Under the pieces are notes generated by a model, which was given only the letters and a program-made list of their open reading frames with translations, was not told where the DNA came from and ran no database searches. Below, piece after piece: positions 16,400 to 25,553 of a DNA stretch of 64,000 nt; the first letter of the stretch is position 1, and each line of letters begins with the position of its first letter. This DNA comes from UBA10649 sp963755335. GTDB taxonomy: Bacteria > Actinomycetota > Actinomycetes > S36-B12. The position numbers and the translations under genes are program-made. Where the stretch lies: positions 1 to 64,000 of the forward strand of contig CAVWJW010000003.1 of the NCBI GenBank assembly GCA_963755335.1, written 5' to 3'.

Positions 16400-19300
16400 A
16401 TGGTTCAGCACGCGACCGCGGGCCCGGCGGCACTGGATTCGACCATGCCGTTGGGGACTTCGGCGCGGGTGGCAGGGGCCGTGGGTGTCGCGGTGCTCGC
16501 GGCATTCGCTGTGGTGATGCTGGCTATCGGGCCCGTATCGTGGCCCCTGATCCCTGAGCTGGTCAGCATGCAGTACGTGGTGATGGCCGCGGTCTGCGGC
16601 TTCACCGCTCTGCTGCTGTTTGGCTACGCAGTGGCCAGTGGGCGCCGCGGGTACCTCGTCCTTGCGGGCACCTACTTCTACGTCGCGGGGATCAACCTCG
16701 TCTCCCCGATGTTCTGGGGCAATGGTGTGCTGTTTGGCGATCCGCCGAAGCAGTTCCTGGGTGGGACGCAAAGCATCGTGCACATCTACGTGTTGTGGCA
16801 CTTTGTCTTCAGTCTGGGAGTGATTGCTGGCGCGCTCATACTCGAGTCCGATCGCACGTCTGGGCGACGACCCGTCCTCGGTCCGAGGACCGTCGCGACC
16901 ACGGTCATCGTGGTGAGCATCGCGCTCGTGGTCAGCGTCCTGATGGTGGCTCTGGGCCGCGACTCGTTGCCGACGATGTTCGTCGGCGCAACGCTGACCC
17001 CGTTCACTCGGTGGTTATCGGCCGTGTACCTCCCGATAACCGTGGCGGGGACGCTCTTTGTCGGCGTGCTCGTGTGGCGGCGCGGCGCGCCGATCAATCG
17101 CTGGCTTTTCGCAGTGTTGCTGGTCATGGTGGCTGAGTCGATGGTGGTCCTCCGACCGACCCGGAACATGCTCACGTTCTACGCGAACCTGGCGCTGGCG
17201 GTGGTAGCGATGTCGGCCCTTCTGGTGGCCCTGCTGTGGACGTTGAGCCGCGTGGGCAGGACGCAGGCCGACATTTCGGCAACGGATGTCGGCACCGGGG
17301 CACGAACTCGCACCGCCCTACTGGAAGCGTTGACCCAGGAATTGGACAGGGCGAGGTGGACACGATCGCAGGTCGCCTTGTTGTGGCTCGACCTGGACGG
17401 CTTCCAGGAGGTGAACGACGAGCTCGGGCATGAGGCCGGAGACGAGGTCTTGCGCCAGGTCGCCGCCCGACTTCAGGCGGAGGTTCGCCCGGGGGATCTG
17501 GTGGCCCGGCTGGGGGGAGACGAGTTCGGCGTCCTTGTGAGCGACTCCGCCGGGCCGGTGGATGACGCATTGGTTGACGAGATCGCGGCAGGCATCCTCG
17601 AGGCGATCCGCGCGCCAACGCCGACGTCGGACGCCACGGCCTTGGTGACGGCGAGCATCGGGATCGCGGTCGCCGCCGCCGGCTCGATGGCGTCGGAGGT
17701 GATGCTGCAGGCCGACGTGTCCATGTGCGCGGCGAAGGCCGCTGGTGGGGACGGCTGCCAACGGTTCAGCGAGGCACTCGGTGACCAGGCAGTGTGGCGA
17801 GCCACCCTGCGGCACGACCTCGCCGCCGCGCTCAGCGACCGGGCATTCTCCCTCGACTTTCAGCCCATCATGGACGCCGGCGACATGAGCATTGCCGGGG
17901 CCGAGGCACTGGTCCGCTGGGACCGCAATGGAGTCAAGAAGACCGCTGGCCAGTTCGTCGACTTCGCTGAACGGACGGGCCAGATCGTCGGCATCGGCAG
18001 GCTTGTGGTGGGGATGCTGGAGCGGGACGTGGACCGCCTTCTTGCAGCGGGCGGTCCTGCGTTCTTCCTGTCGATGAATCTGTCGGTCAAGGAGCTCGCG
18101 ACGGATAGCCTCGTCGGCCAAATACTCGCCGGTCCACTGGCGCGCCGGACCGCGCAGGTAGTCGTGGAGGTGACGGAGTCCTTCGACCTGCATGCCGACC
18201 AGGGTGCTGTCGACAACCTGGCCCGCCTGCGCGAGGCCGGTTTCGCGGTGGCGATCGACGACTTCGGCTCCGGCTACTCCAACCTCACCGAGCTCACGCA
18301 ACTGCGCCCCCGCTTCATCAAGGCCGACCGCAGCCTCGTTGAAGCGGCGACCTCCGGCACGAAGGAAGGCGTGGCCCTACTCGCCGCCGCTAAGGCCATC
18401 GCCGACTCACTCGGCTGCCAAGTCATCGCCGAGGGCATCGAGACCACGATCGACGAGGCGATCGCCCGAGCGCTCGGACTGCAGTACCTCCAGGGTTACC
18501 TGTACCACGGACCCATGACCCTGGACGACCTGAGTGACGCGCTGGCCGCTAAGTCGCCGACGGGCGCAAGCGTCGAAACCGGTGACCTGTCGACGATCGC
18601 GTTCGCCCGCTTCACTCGCGAGGGGACCCTGATCTCGGGCAACCCGCGATTCCTCCAAGTCTCTGGCGCCCACGAGGGTGATGTCCTTGTCGACTTCGTC
18701 GTCGAGGGCCAACGTGACCACATCCGGTCCCTGCTCGACGGTGCCGAGTTCCCCGCACAGAAGAAGTACGTGCACTTCGCGCGCGGTGACAGCGTCCCGG
18801 CTTCGCTTCTCGTCTCCTGGGCGTGGGATGGGGAGGAGCTCGAACTCATCTCCCAGCCACCGGGGGAGGGGCAGGCCGACGTGCAGATCGGCCTTGTCCG
18901 GCTGAACAGTCGGGTAACGCAGCTCGCGCGAGAAAGCGCGAAGACCAACGCGCAACTCCAACGCGCTCTCGACGAAGCCACGACCGCGCAATGGGACGGT
19001 GTGCGGTCTCAGACACTGGAGGGTGGGGCATTGGCGGAGGACACCCTCGATGCGGCTCTGGCGGCCATGAAGGCGGACGTGATCGCGGCGGCAGGTGAGC
19101 GCCTCCGCGGTCACGTCGCGCTGGTCGGAATGGCCGAGGGTCGCGACGTGAACCCGAGCGAGATGGTCGGACGGATCCTCGGCTTCTGGCTGGACGCGAT
19201 CATCACTGACGCAGCCTTGGGATCAGCGTCTGCCATGCGCCAAAGCGTTGGCTGGCTGGACCGGCTGCGCGAGGGCCACGACCTGCCCTTCGACGACGCG

Positions 19301-19450
19301 ATGGTGCTCGAGATGTTCGAGGTCATTTCGTCTGAAATTGCCCAGCGCCTCGACAGTCCCGCGTTGCGCGAGCAATATGCCGCGTACCAAGCACCCGTCC
19401 AGGCGCTTATCGCCAGCGCGTTCCCTCAGTCCGCTGGGCCACGGCAATGA
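16400..19450 (+). CDS. MASE4-like GGDEF-EAL protein
   Basis: 1016-aa membrane protein for cyclic-di-GMP turnover. Residues about 20-285 hold 7-8 membrane helices resembling MASE4 (FGDPPKQFLGGTQSIVHIYV, then LWHFVFSLGV). The GGDEF domain (about 310-455) has an intact RLGGDEF and inhibitory site RPGD five residues before it. The EAL domain (about 475-715) keeps EALVRW, MNLSVKEL, EVTES, IDDFGSGYSNL, FIKADRS, AEGIE and LQGYL, so both activities are possible. About 300 further residues with a PAS-like start and a helical end follow; no family recognised for them. GAAGGGAA precedes the ATG. The stop overlaps the next start. Confidence 0.9.
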   Translation: MVQHATAGPAALDSTMPLGTSARVAGAVGVAVLAAFAVVMLAIGPVSWPLIPELVSMQYVVMAAVCGFTALLLFGYAVASGRRGYLVLAGTYFYVAGINLVSPMFWGNGVLFGDPPKQFLGGTQSIVHIYVLWHFVFSLGVIAGALILESDRTSGRRPVLGPRTVATTVIVVSIALVVSVLMVALGRDSLPTMFVGATLTPFTRWLSAVYLPITVAGTLFVGVLVWRRGAPINRWLFAVLLVMVAESMVVLRPTRNMLTFYANLALAVVAMSALLVALLWTLSRVGRTQADISATDVGTGARTRTALLEALTQELDRARWTRSQVALLWLDLDGFQEVNDELGHEAGDEVLRQVAARLQAEVRPGDLVARLGGDEFGVLVSDSAGPVDDALVDEIAAGILEAIRAPTPTSDATALVTASIGIAVAAAGSMASEVMLQADVSMCAAKAAGGDGCQRFSEALGDQAVWRATLRHDLAAALSDRAFSLDFQPIMDAGDMSIAGAEALVRWDRNGVKKTAGQFVDFAERTGQIVGIGRLVVGMLERDVDRLLAAGGPAFFLSMNLSVKELATDSLVGQILAGPLARRTAQVVVEVTESFDLHADQGAVDNLARLREAGFAVAIDDFGSGYSNLTELTQLRPRFIKADRSLVEAATSGTKEGVALLAAAKAIADSLGCQVIAEGIETTIDEAIARALGLQYLQGYLYHGPMTLDDLSDALAAKSPTGASVETGDLSTIAFARFTREGTLISGNPRFLQVSGAHEGDVLVDFVVEGQRDHIRSLLDGAEFPAQKKYVHFARGDSVPASLLVSWAWDGEELELISQPPGEGQADVQIGLVRLNSRVTQLARESAKTNAQLQRALDEATTAQWDGVRSQTLEGGALAEDTLDAALAAMKADVIAAAGERLRGHVALVGMAEGRDVNPSEMVGRILGFWLDAIITDAALGSASAMRQSVGWLDRLREGHDLPFDDAMVLEMFEVISSEIAQRLDSPALREQYAAYQAPVQALIASAFPQSAGPRQ

Positions 19451-20079
19451 CCCCCGAGGATTACCTTCAACTCCTGCTCGTTGGCGACGACGATGCCTGC
19501 CTGGCCGAGGGTCGCTCGCGGGCTACCGACCTTGATGGCCTGAGGAACCTCTACACGGACCTCATCGGTCCCTCGCAGGTGCGCGTCGGAGACATGTGGG
19601 AGGCCGGCGACATCTCGGTGGACACCGAGCATCTGGTGACGGCCATCAACCGTTACGTGGCCAGCGCTTGCTACGCGCCCCTGGCGCATGCCACCCACGG
19701 CGGACCCCGAGCCGTGGTCGCCTGCACTCTCGACGAAATGCACGACCTCGGCGCCCGAATGCTTGCTGATCTGCTGGAGTGCGATGGATGGGACGTGGAC
19801 TTCTACGGACCCTCCATCACTGCGGCAGGTCTGATCGAGCAGATCCGCCAACGCCGACCGCGCTTCGTCGGCTTGTCGACGGCACTGGTCATCCACCTAG
19901 GGTCCGTGAAGAAGACCATCGACATGATCCGCGCCACCCTCGGAGCAGAAGCTCCACCAATTGTTGTGGGCGGAAATGCTTACCGCACCGACGAAGGATT
20001 GTGGCGTCTCGTCGGTGCAGACCTTTACGCCGACGATGCTACGGACGCGGTTACCCTCTTGCGATCGCTCAAATGCTGA
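19447..20079 (+). CDS. Cobalamin (B12)-binding domain protein
   Basis: 210 aa. The N-terminal helical cap has GDMWEAGDISVDTEHLV, the B12-binding-2 signature. The Rossmann part has CTLDEMHDLGARMLADLLE, with EMHDLG in place of the usual DxHxxG, so the lower-ligand His is kept. IVVGGNAYRT follows. This arrangement is that of stand-alone cobalamin sensors related to CarH/MerR-type and methyltransferase corrinoid modules. ATGA overlap with the GGDEF-EAL gene means coupled translation and suggests a B12 (or light through adenosyl-B12) input to it; that link is inference. Confidence 0.9.
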   Translation: MTPEDYLQLLLVGDDDACLAEGRSRATDLDGLRNLYTDLIGPSQVRVGDMWEAGDISVDTEHLVTAINRYVASACYAPLAHATHGGPRAVVACTLDEMHDLGARMLADLLECDGWDVDFYGPSITAAGLIEQIRQRRPRFVGLSTALVIHLGSVKKTIDMIRATLGAEAPPIVVGGNAYRTDEGLWRLVGADLYADDATDAVTLLRSLKC

Positions 20080-20259
20080 GAAGGAGCGGGGGGCTCGGCT
20101 CGGGACCAGGTGCGACATGCCGTCGAATCGTCCCAGTGATCGCCGGCGACGCGACACACCCGAGAGCACTGGTAGGAGAACCATGTGCAGGACCGCGTGA
20201 GCAGGCATTCTCAAGTCCGGATGGGCCACAGGCGCCCATTCCGGGAGTCAAGTGCCGAC

Positions 20260-20433
20260 TCAGCGCTCCGGTGCCGACGGATGCCGTGACGCGCTGAAGC
20301 CGTGGTGATCGGCCAGCAATCGGGCCAGGTGCCGCTGTCGATCGGCGGCGAGCTCGCCGCCGTCTAACGACACCAGCGGCATAGATCGGCCTCGAATTCT
20401 CAGGACGGGTCGCATCAGGACGTGGCGCTTCAT
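20260..20433 (-). CDS. 57-aa protein with HLARLLADHHGFSA motif, copy 1
   Basis: Short frame on the minus strand starting at ATG 20433. The stretch DRQRHLARLLADHHGFSA recurs as ERQEHLARLLADHHGFSA in the frame at 28210-28443. Of the differing codons nearly all are synonymous, evidence of a conserved peptide. Function unknown. The start is uncertain (further ATGs inside). The 470-bp gap around it (20080-20551) shows no other gene. Confidence 0.45.
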   Translation of the reverse strand: MKRHVLMRPVLRIRGRSMPLVSLDGGELAADRQRHLARLLADHHGFSASRHPSAPER

Positions 20434-20551
20434 GCAGCAGGTATCGGCTCGCTATTCCCTATGTCTGACACACGTCATCGCGGCTCCTGGCGCGGTAGCC
20501 TGATTCCGGCGCGGCGGGGACGGGGGGCGGTTCCGCACCGTGGGAGCCGCG

Positions 20552-22183
20552 ATGAATCCTGCTCAACCGATCCGCCTCGCAGAGAACGTGTGGTGGGTGG
20601 GGGTTCGTCTCATTGACGACCAGTTCCAATGTCACGCCTACTTCATCGACAACGGTGACCAGAGCGTGCTGCTGGATCCGGGGTCGCCGCTGACGATCGC
20701 GCGGACCCTGGACAAGGTCTCCCAAGTCGCCGACGTTGAGTCGATCAAGTACCTGGTGTGTCATCACCCGGACGCGGACATCGCCGCGGGCCTACCGTGG
20801 CTGTCAGATCAACTGACCCGTCCAGACGTCCTGGTCGTCACTGAGTGGCGCGCACAGGCGATCCTGAAGCACTTCGGCCACCGGTTCGAGTACTACCGAG
20901 TCGAGGAGCACGACTGGAAGATTGCGCTGGACGAACGGCGCGACTTGGAGTTCCAGTTGACCCCCTACCTGCACTTCCCGGGCGCGATGGTGTCGTACGA
21001 CACGAGAACGAGGACGCTCTTCTCCTCGGACCTGTTCGGCGGATTCGTTCCGGACACCGGCGTCTTGGTGTCCGACGACGTGGACTACATCGTCGAGTCG
21101 GCACGGCCCTTCCATCAGCACTACATGCCCAGCACCGAGCTGCTCACCGCGGGCCTGACTCGGATCCAGCAGCGCTGGCCCCGCATCGACCTGATCGCTC
21201 CTCAACATGGTCATGTCATTGCCGCCGCCGTGGTGGACGCCGCTTTCGCGGCATTGAAGGACATCGACTGCGGGGTGTTCACACTGGCCGACGCCGACAT
21301 CGACCTGAAGAGGCTGCTGCGCATCTCCGAGGCCAAGACCCGGATCACCGAGGCACTGCTGACCATTGCCGAGCCGGGTTCGCTGGTCTCGGCGATCAAC
21401 ACGATCCTCGCATCCACGCACGAGGCCCGTGACTGTGCCCTGTTCATAGACGTTCCCGGCCAGGGCTGGACGATGTGGCAGGAGGGGCTGGTCCGGCCGA
21501 TCCGCCGTGAACCGGATCCACGCTGGCCCACAGTCGACCTGTTCGGCCCACCGGCAGCCGTGCTAACGCTGCATACCCCCGGCGAAGAGCACCCGGACGA
21601 GGACTTGATGCGGATGCTCGCCGACATGGCCTCCACGGTTCGGCCGGCGATCGACGAGTACCTCGAGCAACTGGTCCAGGCGCAGGCCGCCGCCGACTTC
21701 CGCGAGGCGTCGCTCACGGACCCGCTCACGGGGCTCGGCAATCGCCGTGCCTTGGACCTGGCCGCACCGACGGGCACCTACGCCGTCATCTCACTGGATC
21801 TGGACCACTTCAAGGCGGTCAATGACTCATTCGGTCACGCGGCCGGTGACACCGTCCTATGCCGCGTCTCAAGTGCCCTCACCACCAGCGTGCGTGATCA
21901 AGACGCGGTCTTCCGCCTCGGCGGGGAGGAGTTCCTGATCATTCTGCCCGAAGCCGACGAGGTATCCGCCCTGGCGATAGCCGAACGGATCCGATCCGCG
22001 GTGAAGCACCTGGATTTGAGCAACCTCGCCCCGGGCGACCACATCACCGTCAGTCAGGGCCTCACCACGGTCCACAACGGCGCCCCGGACGTGCTGCCTA
22101 ATGCGTTCCACGAAGCCGACGCGGCCCTCTACGAATCTAAGGAGAGGGGCCGTGACACCGTCACCGTCCACCAATCGGGCTGA
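20552..22183 (+). CDS. ODP-like (di-iron) GGDEF diguanylate cyclase
   Basis: 543 aa, soluble. Residues about 1-230 have the metallo-beta-lactamase/flavodiiron fold: ENVWWVGVRLIDDQFQCHAY, metal motif HHPDAD, then YLHFPG, FSSDLFGGF and PQHGH. This corresponds to the ODP family, in which a non-heme di-iron centre binds O2. A helical linker with GAF-like sequence (about 250-385) follows, then GGDEF with active RLGGEEF and inhibitory site RDQD. The predicted role is oxygen- or redox-controlled c-di-GMP synthesis. ATG 20552 is chosen because GGGAG lies 5 nt upstream. Confidence 0.88.
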   Translation: MNPAQPIRLAENVWWVGVRLIDDQFQCHAYFIDNGDQSVLLDPGSPLTIARTLDKVSQVADVESIKYLVCHHPDADIAAGLPWLSDQLTRPDVLVVTEWRAQAILKHFGHRFEYYRVEEHDWKIALDERRDLEFQLTPYLHFPGAMVSYDTRTRTLFSSDLFGGFVPDTGVLVSDDVDYIVESARPFHQHYMPSTELLTAGLTRIQQRWPRIDLIAPQHGHVIAAAVVDAAFAALKDIDCGVFTLADADIDLKRLLRISEAKTRITEALLTIAEPGSLVSAINTILASTHEARDCALFIDVPGQGWTMWQEGLVRPIRREPDPRWPTVDLFGPPAAVLTLHTPGEEHPDEDLMRMLADMASTVRPAIDEYLEQLVQAQAAADFREASLTDPLTGLGNRRALDLAAPTGTYAVISLDLDHFKAVNDSFGHAAGDTVLCRVSSALTTSVRDQDAVFRLGGEEFLIILPEADEVSALAIAERIRSAVKHLDLSNLAPGDHITVSQGLTTVHNGAPDVLPNAFHEADAALYESKERGRDTVTVHQSG

Positions 22184-22216
22184 GTCGCATGGAGCGCCAA
22201 CGCGCGAGGATGCGAG

Positions 22217-22426
22217 ATGACCGGCAGTCGTGGATACCAGTGCGTCGACGGGCCACTCGCTGGCGTGGTCGTGATGATCACAGAAGACGCAGAGGCCGGA
22301 TCCTTCTGGAACGTCGCTGGTCCCTATGGCGTTGTTCACGTGTACCGGTTCCGTGGTGACCGATTCGAGTGTTCCGATCCCCCCGCTACATCGGACCTCG
22401 ACCACGTCGACGGTTGGTTGGGCTAA
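22217..22426 (+). CDS. Conserved 69-aa protein, copy 2
   Basis: Paralogue of 9484-9693, with the same start (MTGSRGYQC), end (VDGWLG) and length. It is 33 nt downstream of the ODP-GGDEF stop and probably in the same transcript. Conserved features: VVVMITEDAEAGSFWNVAG and DRFECSDPPAT. DNA similarity to the other copy stops soon after the stop codon. Function unknown; association with a cyclase at both sites suggests a partner role. Confidence 0.72.
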   Translation: MTGSRGYQCVDGPLAGVVVMITEDAEAGSFWNVAGPYGVVHVYRFRGDRFECSDPPATSDLDHVDGWLG

Positions 22427-22509
22427 CTGCGGGTTCGTCGCGCGTCTGCTTCGAGGAAACCTCCTGCCAGGCTCATTAGCCGAGGGCCCAAGCCGACGAG
22501 GCCCAGCGG

Positions 22510-23043
22510 CTATTGCTTCGGCAACGGGCCCGGTCTGCCGAGCAGGTAGCCCTGTCCGAACCGAACTCCAGCATGGCGAGCGAGTTGGAGTTGCTCGGTC
22601 GTCTCGATTCCTTCGAGGATGATCGTGGCGTCAACCATGATCGACAACTGATTTACCCAGGTGAGCAGTTCGGTCATGCGCTGGGTGATGGTGCCCGAGA
22701 TGAGGACGCGATCGATTTTCACCACGTCGAACGGGAGAACTTCCAGGTAGGCCAAAGAGGAGTAGCCGGATCCGAAGTCATCGATGGCGATGCGTACCCC
22801 GAGCTCGCGGATCTCGTGAAGGCGCTGGATCGCCGAGGGTGTGCCGGCGAGGAACAGGCTTTCGGTGAGCTCGACGGTGAGGCGCCGTGCGTCGTAGTGA
22901 TGTCGGCCAAGTGCGTCGTTCAGGTAATCGGCGACGTCGCGCTGTGCGAGGTGCCGGGCCGCGAGGTTGATGCTGACCCACTGCGTCAGGGCACTCATCC
23001 CAACGGCACCTTCACCAGTGCTCACGGTTTCCGCGTATTCCAT
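22510..23043 (-). pseudogene. EAL domain lacking its N-terminal part
   Basis: The last about 155 residues of an EAL phosphodiesterase are clear: VSINLAARHL, ELTESLF, IDDFGSGYSSL, VVKIDRVLI, LEGIETTEQL, FGQGYLLGRP. The first third, with the E-x-L motif and a metal-binding Glu, is absent; the N-terminal 20 residues do not fit. No ribosome site is seen. Probably a 5'-truncated, inactive remnant; a regulatory binding role cannot be excluded. Confidence 0.75.
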
Positions 23044-23116
23044 CGTCGAGTGGACACCCGCGTCCCGGAGGGGCCACGATTCGCCTCAGCACGCTCCCAG
23101 CGAAGGAGTATCCACG

Positions 23117-23311
23117 ATGGAAACTAATTCGACCGCCTACATCATCGGCTGGCTCATCGGTGTCGTCATCTGGGTAGTCCTCATCGCATGGACCGTGTCT
23201 ATCGCACGCAAGAAGGGTCGTTCCGCCCTCGGCTGGGGCGTCTTCGCCTTCTTCTTGTCGATCATCGCGCTGATCATCGTCGCCGTGATGCCGTCGCGGC
23301 GCACGAGCTGA
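23117..23311 (+). CDS. Small two-helix membrane protein
   Basis: 64 aa. GAAGGAG precedes ATG 23117. Two membrane helices (IIGWLIGVVIWVVLIAWTV and GWGVFAFFLSIIALIIVAVM) are separated by a basic turn (ARKKGRSA). Resembles widespread short inner-membrane proteins of unknown role (GXGVFAFF-type, likely modulators of a larger complex). No partner is obvious. Confidence 0.75.
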   Translation: METNSTAYIIGWLIGVVIWVVLIAWTVSIARKKGRSALGWGVFAFFLSIIALIIVAVMPSRRTS

Positions 23312-23802
23312 CCGGACCCAGAACGGCGCTCGGGTTGAGCGCGCCGCCGCGATCGGCGACGCGCTCGTTTCACCGGTACTGAGTCCGGGGCAACGGTCAG
23401 GGAGCGGCTGACCACGTTCGACCTGTGCTTACAGGTCCGCGAGCGCTCCTCGGTCGGCCTTTCGGGGGAGCTTGCTCGAAGTGGTCGACGACGAACTGGC
23501 AGTCGGATGAAACCCCGTACGTCTGCTAAGGACCACAAACTGACCGCCTCGGAGTCCTCGTTCAGCATCAGGACAGTGCCGCTAAGGGTCCATCCGCGCA
23601 GGCATTGCCGCGCCTGCCGGTCGTCGAGTTCCCCGGATCAACTCACAAGCATGACCTGACCAAGGGGAAAGGCGAGCAACAAGATCGCTCGACGCGCTGC
23701 TGGAGCATTCGGGGGATCAAGGGTTGAATCGACGACTCATTGGGTGAAATATGGCTACAGAGGTGATGCCGATGAGAGAACCACTTCGTAACTAATAGAG
23801 TC
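23312..23802. other. 491-bp stretch without a gene
   Basis: Contains a possible hairpin just after the small membrane protein (AGCGCG ... CGCGCT near 23337-23370) and a lower-GC patch at 23700-23800. No open frame has a ribosome site or recognisable product. Confidence 0.4.
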
Positions 23803-23837
23803 GAATCGACCCCCGCCGCGCAGGTGGGGGTCGATTC
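23803..23837 (-). terminator. Terminator of the serine hydrolase gene
   Basis: Perfect 12-bp arms (23803-23814 and 23826-23837) 18 nt after the stop of the minus-strand gene, followed on that strand by CTCTATTAGTT. Confidence 0.7.
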
Positions 23838-23854
23838 TCTGCCCTCGGATAGCG

Positions 23855-25009
23855 CTAGGACATGGACTTCGCGTAGGCCGCCAGGTAGTCGGGGAACACG
23901 GTCGGTCCGAGTGCGCCAATCGCGCCGAGCAGGCTGGAGGTGTCGTTGATCGCCAACGCGACGACGTTGCCGGTCTTGGGGTTGCACGTGACGAGTGCCT
24001 CGTATCCGATGCCCTGACCGGTGTGCCCCCAGTAGCCGTCTTGCTTGATGATGCCGAGGCCGTAGTTCCCGGCGTCGATCTTGTGCGTCTTCTGGCGTTC
24101 CTTCACCATCGCGGGAGACAGGTATGTGCTGCCGGCGCAGGACTTTGCCCACCGGTACAGGTCGGGAAGGGTCGCGTACGCACCACCGCCTTCACGGCCC
24201 CACGTCATCGGCCACGCGGTCACGTCGGTGCTCGCGTTCAAGGCCGGGTTCACGGTGGTCGCCTGGGGCCCGTATTCCGCACCTAGATATCCGTGCGTTG
24301 CGGGGGCAGGCTTGGTGCCCATCACGGTCAGCAGGCTGTCCTTCATCCCTGCCTGATCGAGGACGGCGTTGACCATCCCCGTCGGTGACTTCCCGGTCAC
24401 CTCCCGCATCACGTCGCCGAGAATGAGGTAGTTGGTGGTCGAGTATCCGCCCGCTTTGGGCATGGGCTTGGCGGCGAATCCCATGGTGATCAGTTCGTTT
24501 CGTGTGTACAAGCGAGCCGGATCGACGAACATGCCCATCACGGACGCGTCGGCGTAGTCCCCGATCCGGGTATCCATCGACAGGAGTTGCCGGACTGTGT
24601 AGCTCGCGGCCTTCGGGAACCGCTTCGCGACACCCGGGGCAGCCTTCTTCACCGTGTCGTCCAGCCTGATGACACCCTTCTGCACCTGCTGGAGGACCGC
24701 TGTGGCGAAAGCGGTCTTCGTGATCGACCCGATCTCGAAATGGTCCTTCACGGTCGCGGGAACACCCGGCGCCGCTTCCCCGTATGCCTTCATCTGCAAC
24801 CCGGTCTTCGGGTTGTAGACCGCGACGTACAAGGCGCTGCTCACGCCAGTCGTCCCGAGGTACTTCGCAGCCGCCTGGTCCATCGCAGCGCTGCCACCCG
24901 TCGCCGACGGCCCTGCAGCTGACGCCGGTGACACCACCGGGGCGAGGGCAACCAGCACCACCCCGACAAGTCCCCCGACCACCACAGCACGCAGCCCCTT
25001 GAGACTCAT
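23855..25009 (-). CDS. Secreted serine hydrolase (class C beta-lactamase fold)
   Basis: 384 aa. Signal peptide (MSLKGLRAVVVGGLVGVVLV ... SPASA). Beta-lactamase/DD-peptidase family motifs: nucleophile GSITKTAF (SxxK), GGYSTTNYLILG (YST where YxN is usual), and GHTGQG (HTG). The Asn of the second motif is replaced by Thr, as in some esterase-like members. Probably an exported carboxypeptidase or esterase acting at the wall. ATG 25009 is taken rather than GTG 25021 because the latter has its ribosome site too close. Confidence 0.85.
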   Translation of the reverse strand: MSLKGLRAVVVGGLVGVVLVALAPVVSPASAAGPSATGGSAAMDQAAAKYLGTTGVSSALYVAVYNPKTGLQMKAYGEAAPGVPATVKDHFEIGSITKTAFATAVLQQVQKGVIRLDDTVKKAAPGVAKRFPKAASYTVRQLLSMDTRIGDYADASVMGMFVDPARLYTRNELITMGFAAKPMPKAGGYSTTNYLILGDVMREVTGKSPTGMVNAVLDQAGMKDSLLTVMGTKPAPATHGYLGAEYGPQATTVNPALNASTDVTAWPMTWGREGGGAYATLPDLYRWAKSCAGSTYLSPAMVKERQKTHKIDAGNYGLGIIKQDGYWGHTGQGIGYEALVTCNPKTGNVVALAINDTSSLLGAIGALGPTVFPDYLAAYAKSMS

Positions 25010-25021
25010 TGCCCACCCCAC

Positions 25022-25553
25022 TCCCGATCTGCGCCGACCGCGGCGATCGCGCTACCGTAAGTATCGGAACAAGCGAAGCATCCCGTCCGTTGCGGCTCCG
25101 GGCATGGCTATGTCTGGTACCCCGTCGGGAGCGGGCCACCAGGGCAACACCGCAGCCTCGCTCCAGAGTGCAGCCCTACGCCTCGGCGATGGTGCACTGC
25201 ACGACCGGCACGTGAAGGGGATGGCGGCCCGGTCCTGCGACCGGGCCGTCCCCCCCGCCCCCGTGTCCCCCTGCATGGTGGCGCTGGAACATTCACGTCC
25301 CACCCCGGTATCGGATCAAAGGCCTCACGAGGCACCCCGTCCCAACGGAATGGCGAGCCCATCCCGGCATAGCCGGCACGGACCGGACCTGCCAGTGATC
25401 GGCGAACGCGGTGCCGAGGGGGCGAGATGGCGAATCCGTGACCGACGTACTCCACACGTCTCGAACCCGCACCGAACGGCGGGGGGAAGCATCCCGTGGA
25501 GTCCGCGTTCACGGGCTCTGCGTGGCTACGCTTGGTCGGTTGACCCTTGGGGG
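25022..25553. other. 532-bp intergenic stretch with leader hairpin (copy 4)
   Basis: No convincing gene. On the minus strand 25226-25247 forms a 9-bp stem (GGCCCGGTC/GACCGGGCC), preceded on that strand by GGGGGACACGGGG (25259-25271). This is the same block that precedes hairpins at 9201 and 16264, and it is oriented towards the serine hydrolase. Confidence 0.45.
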
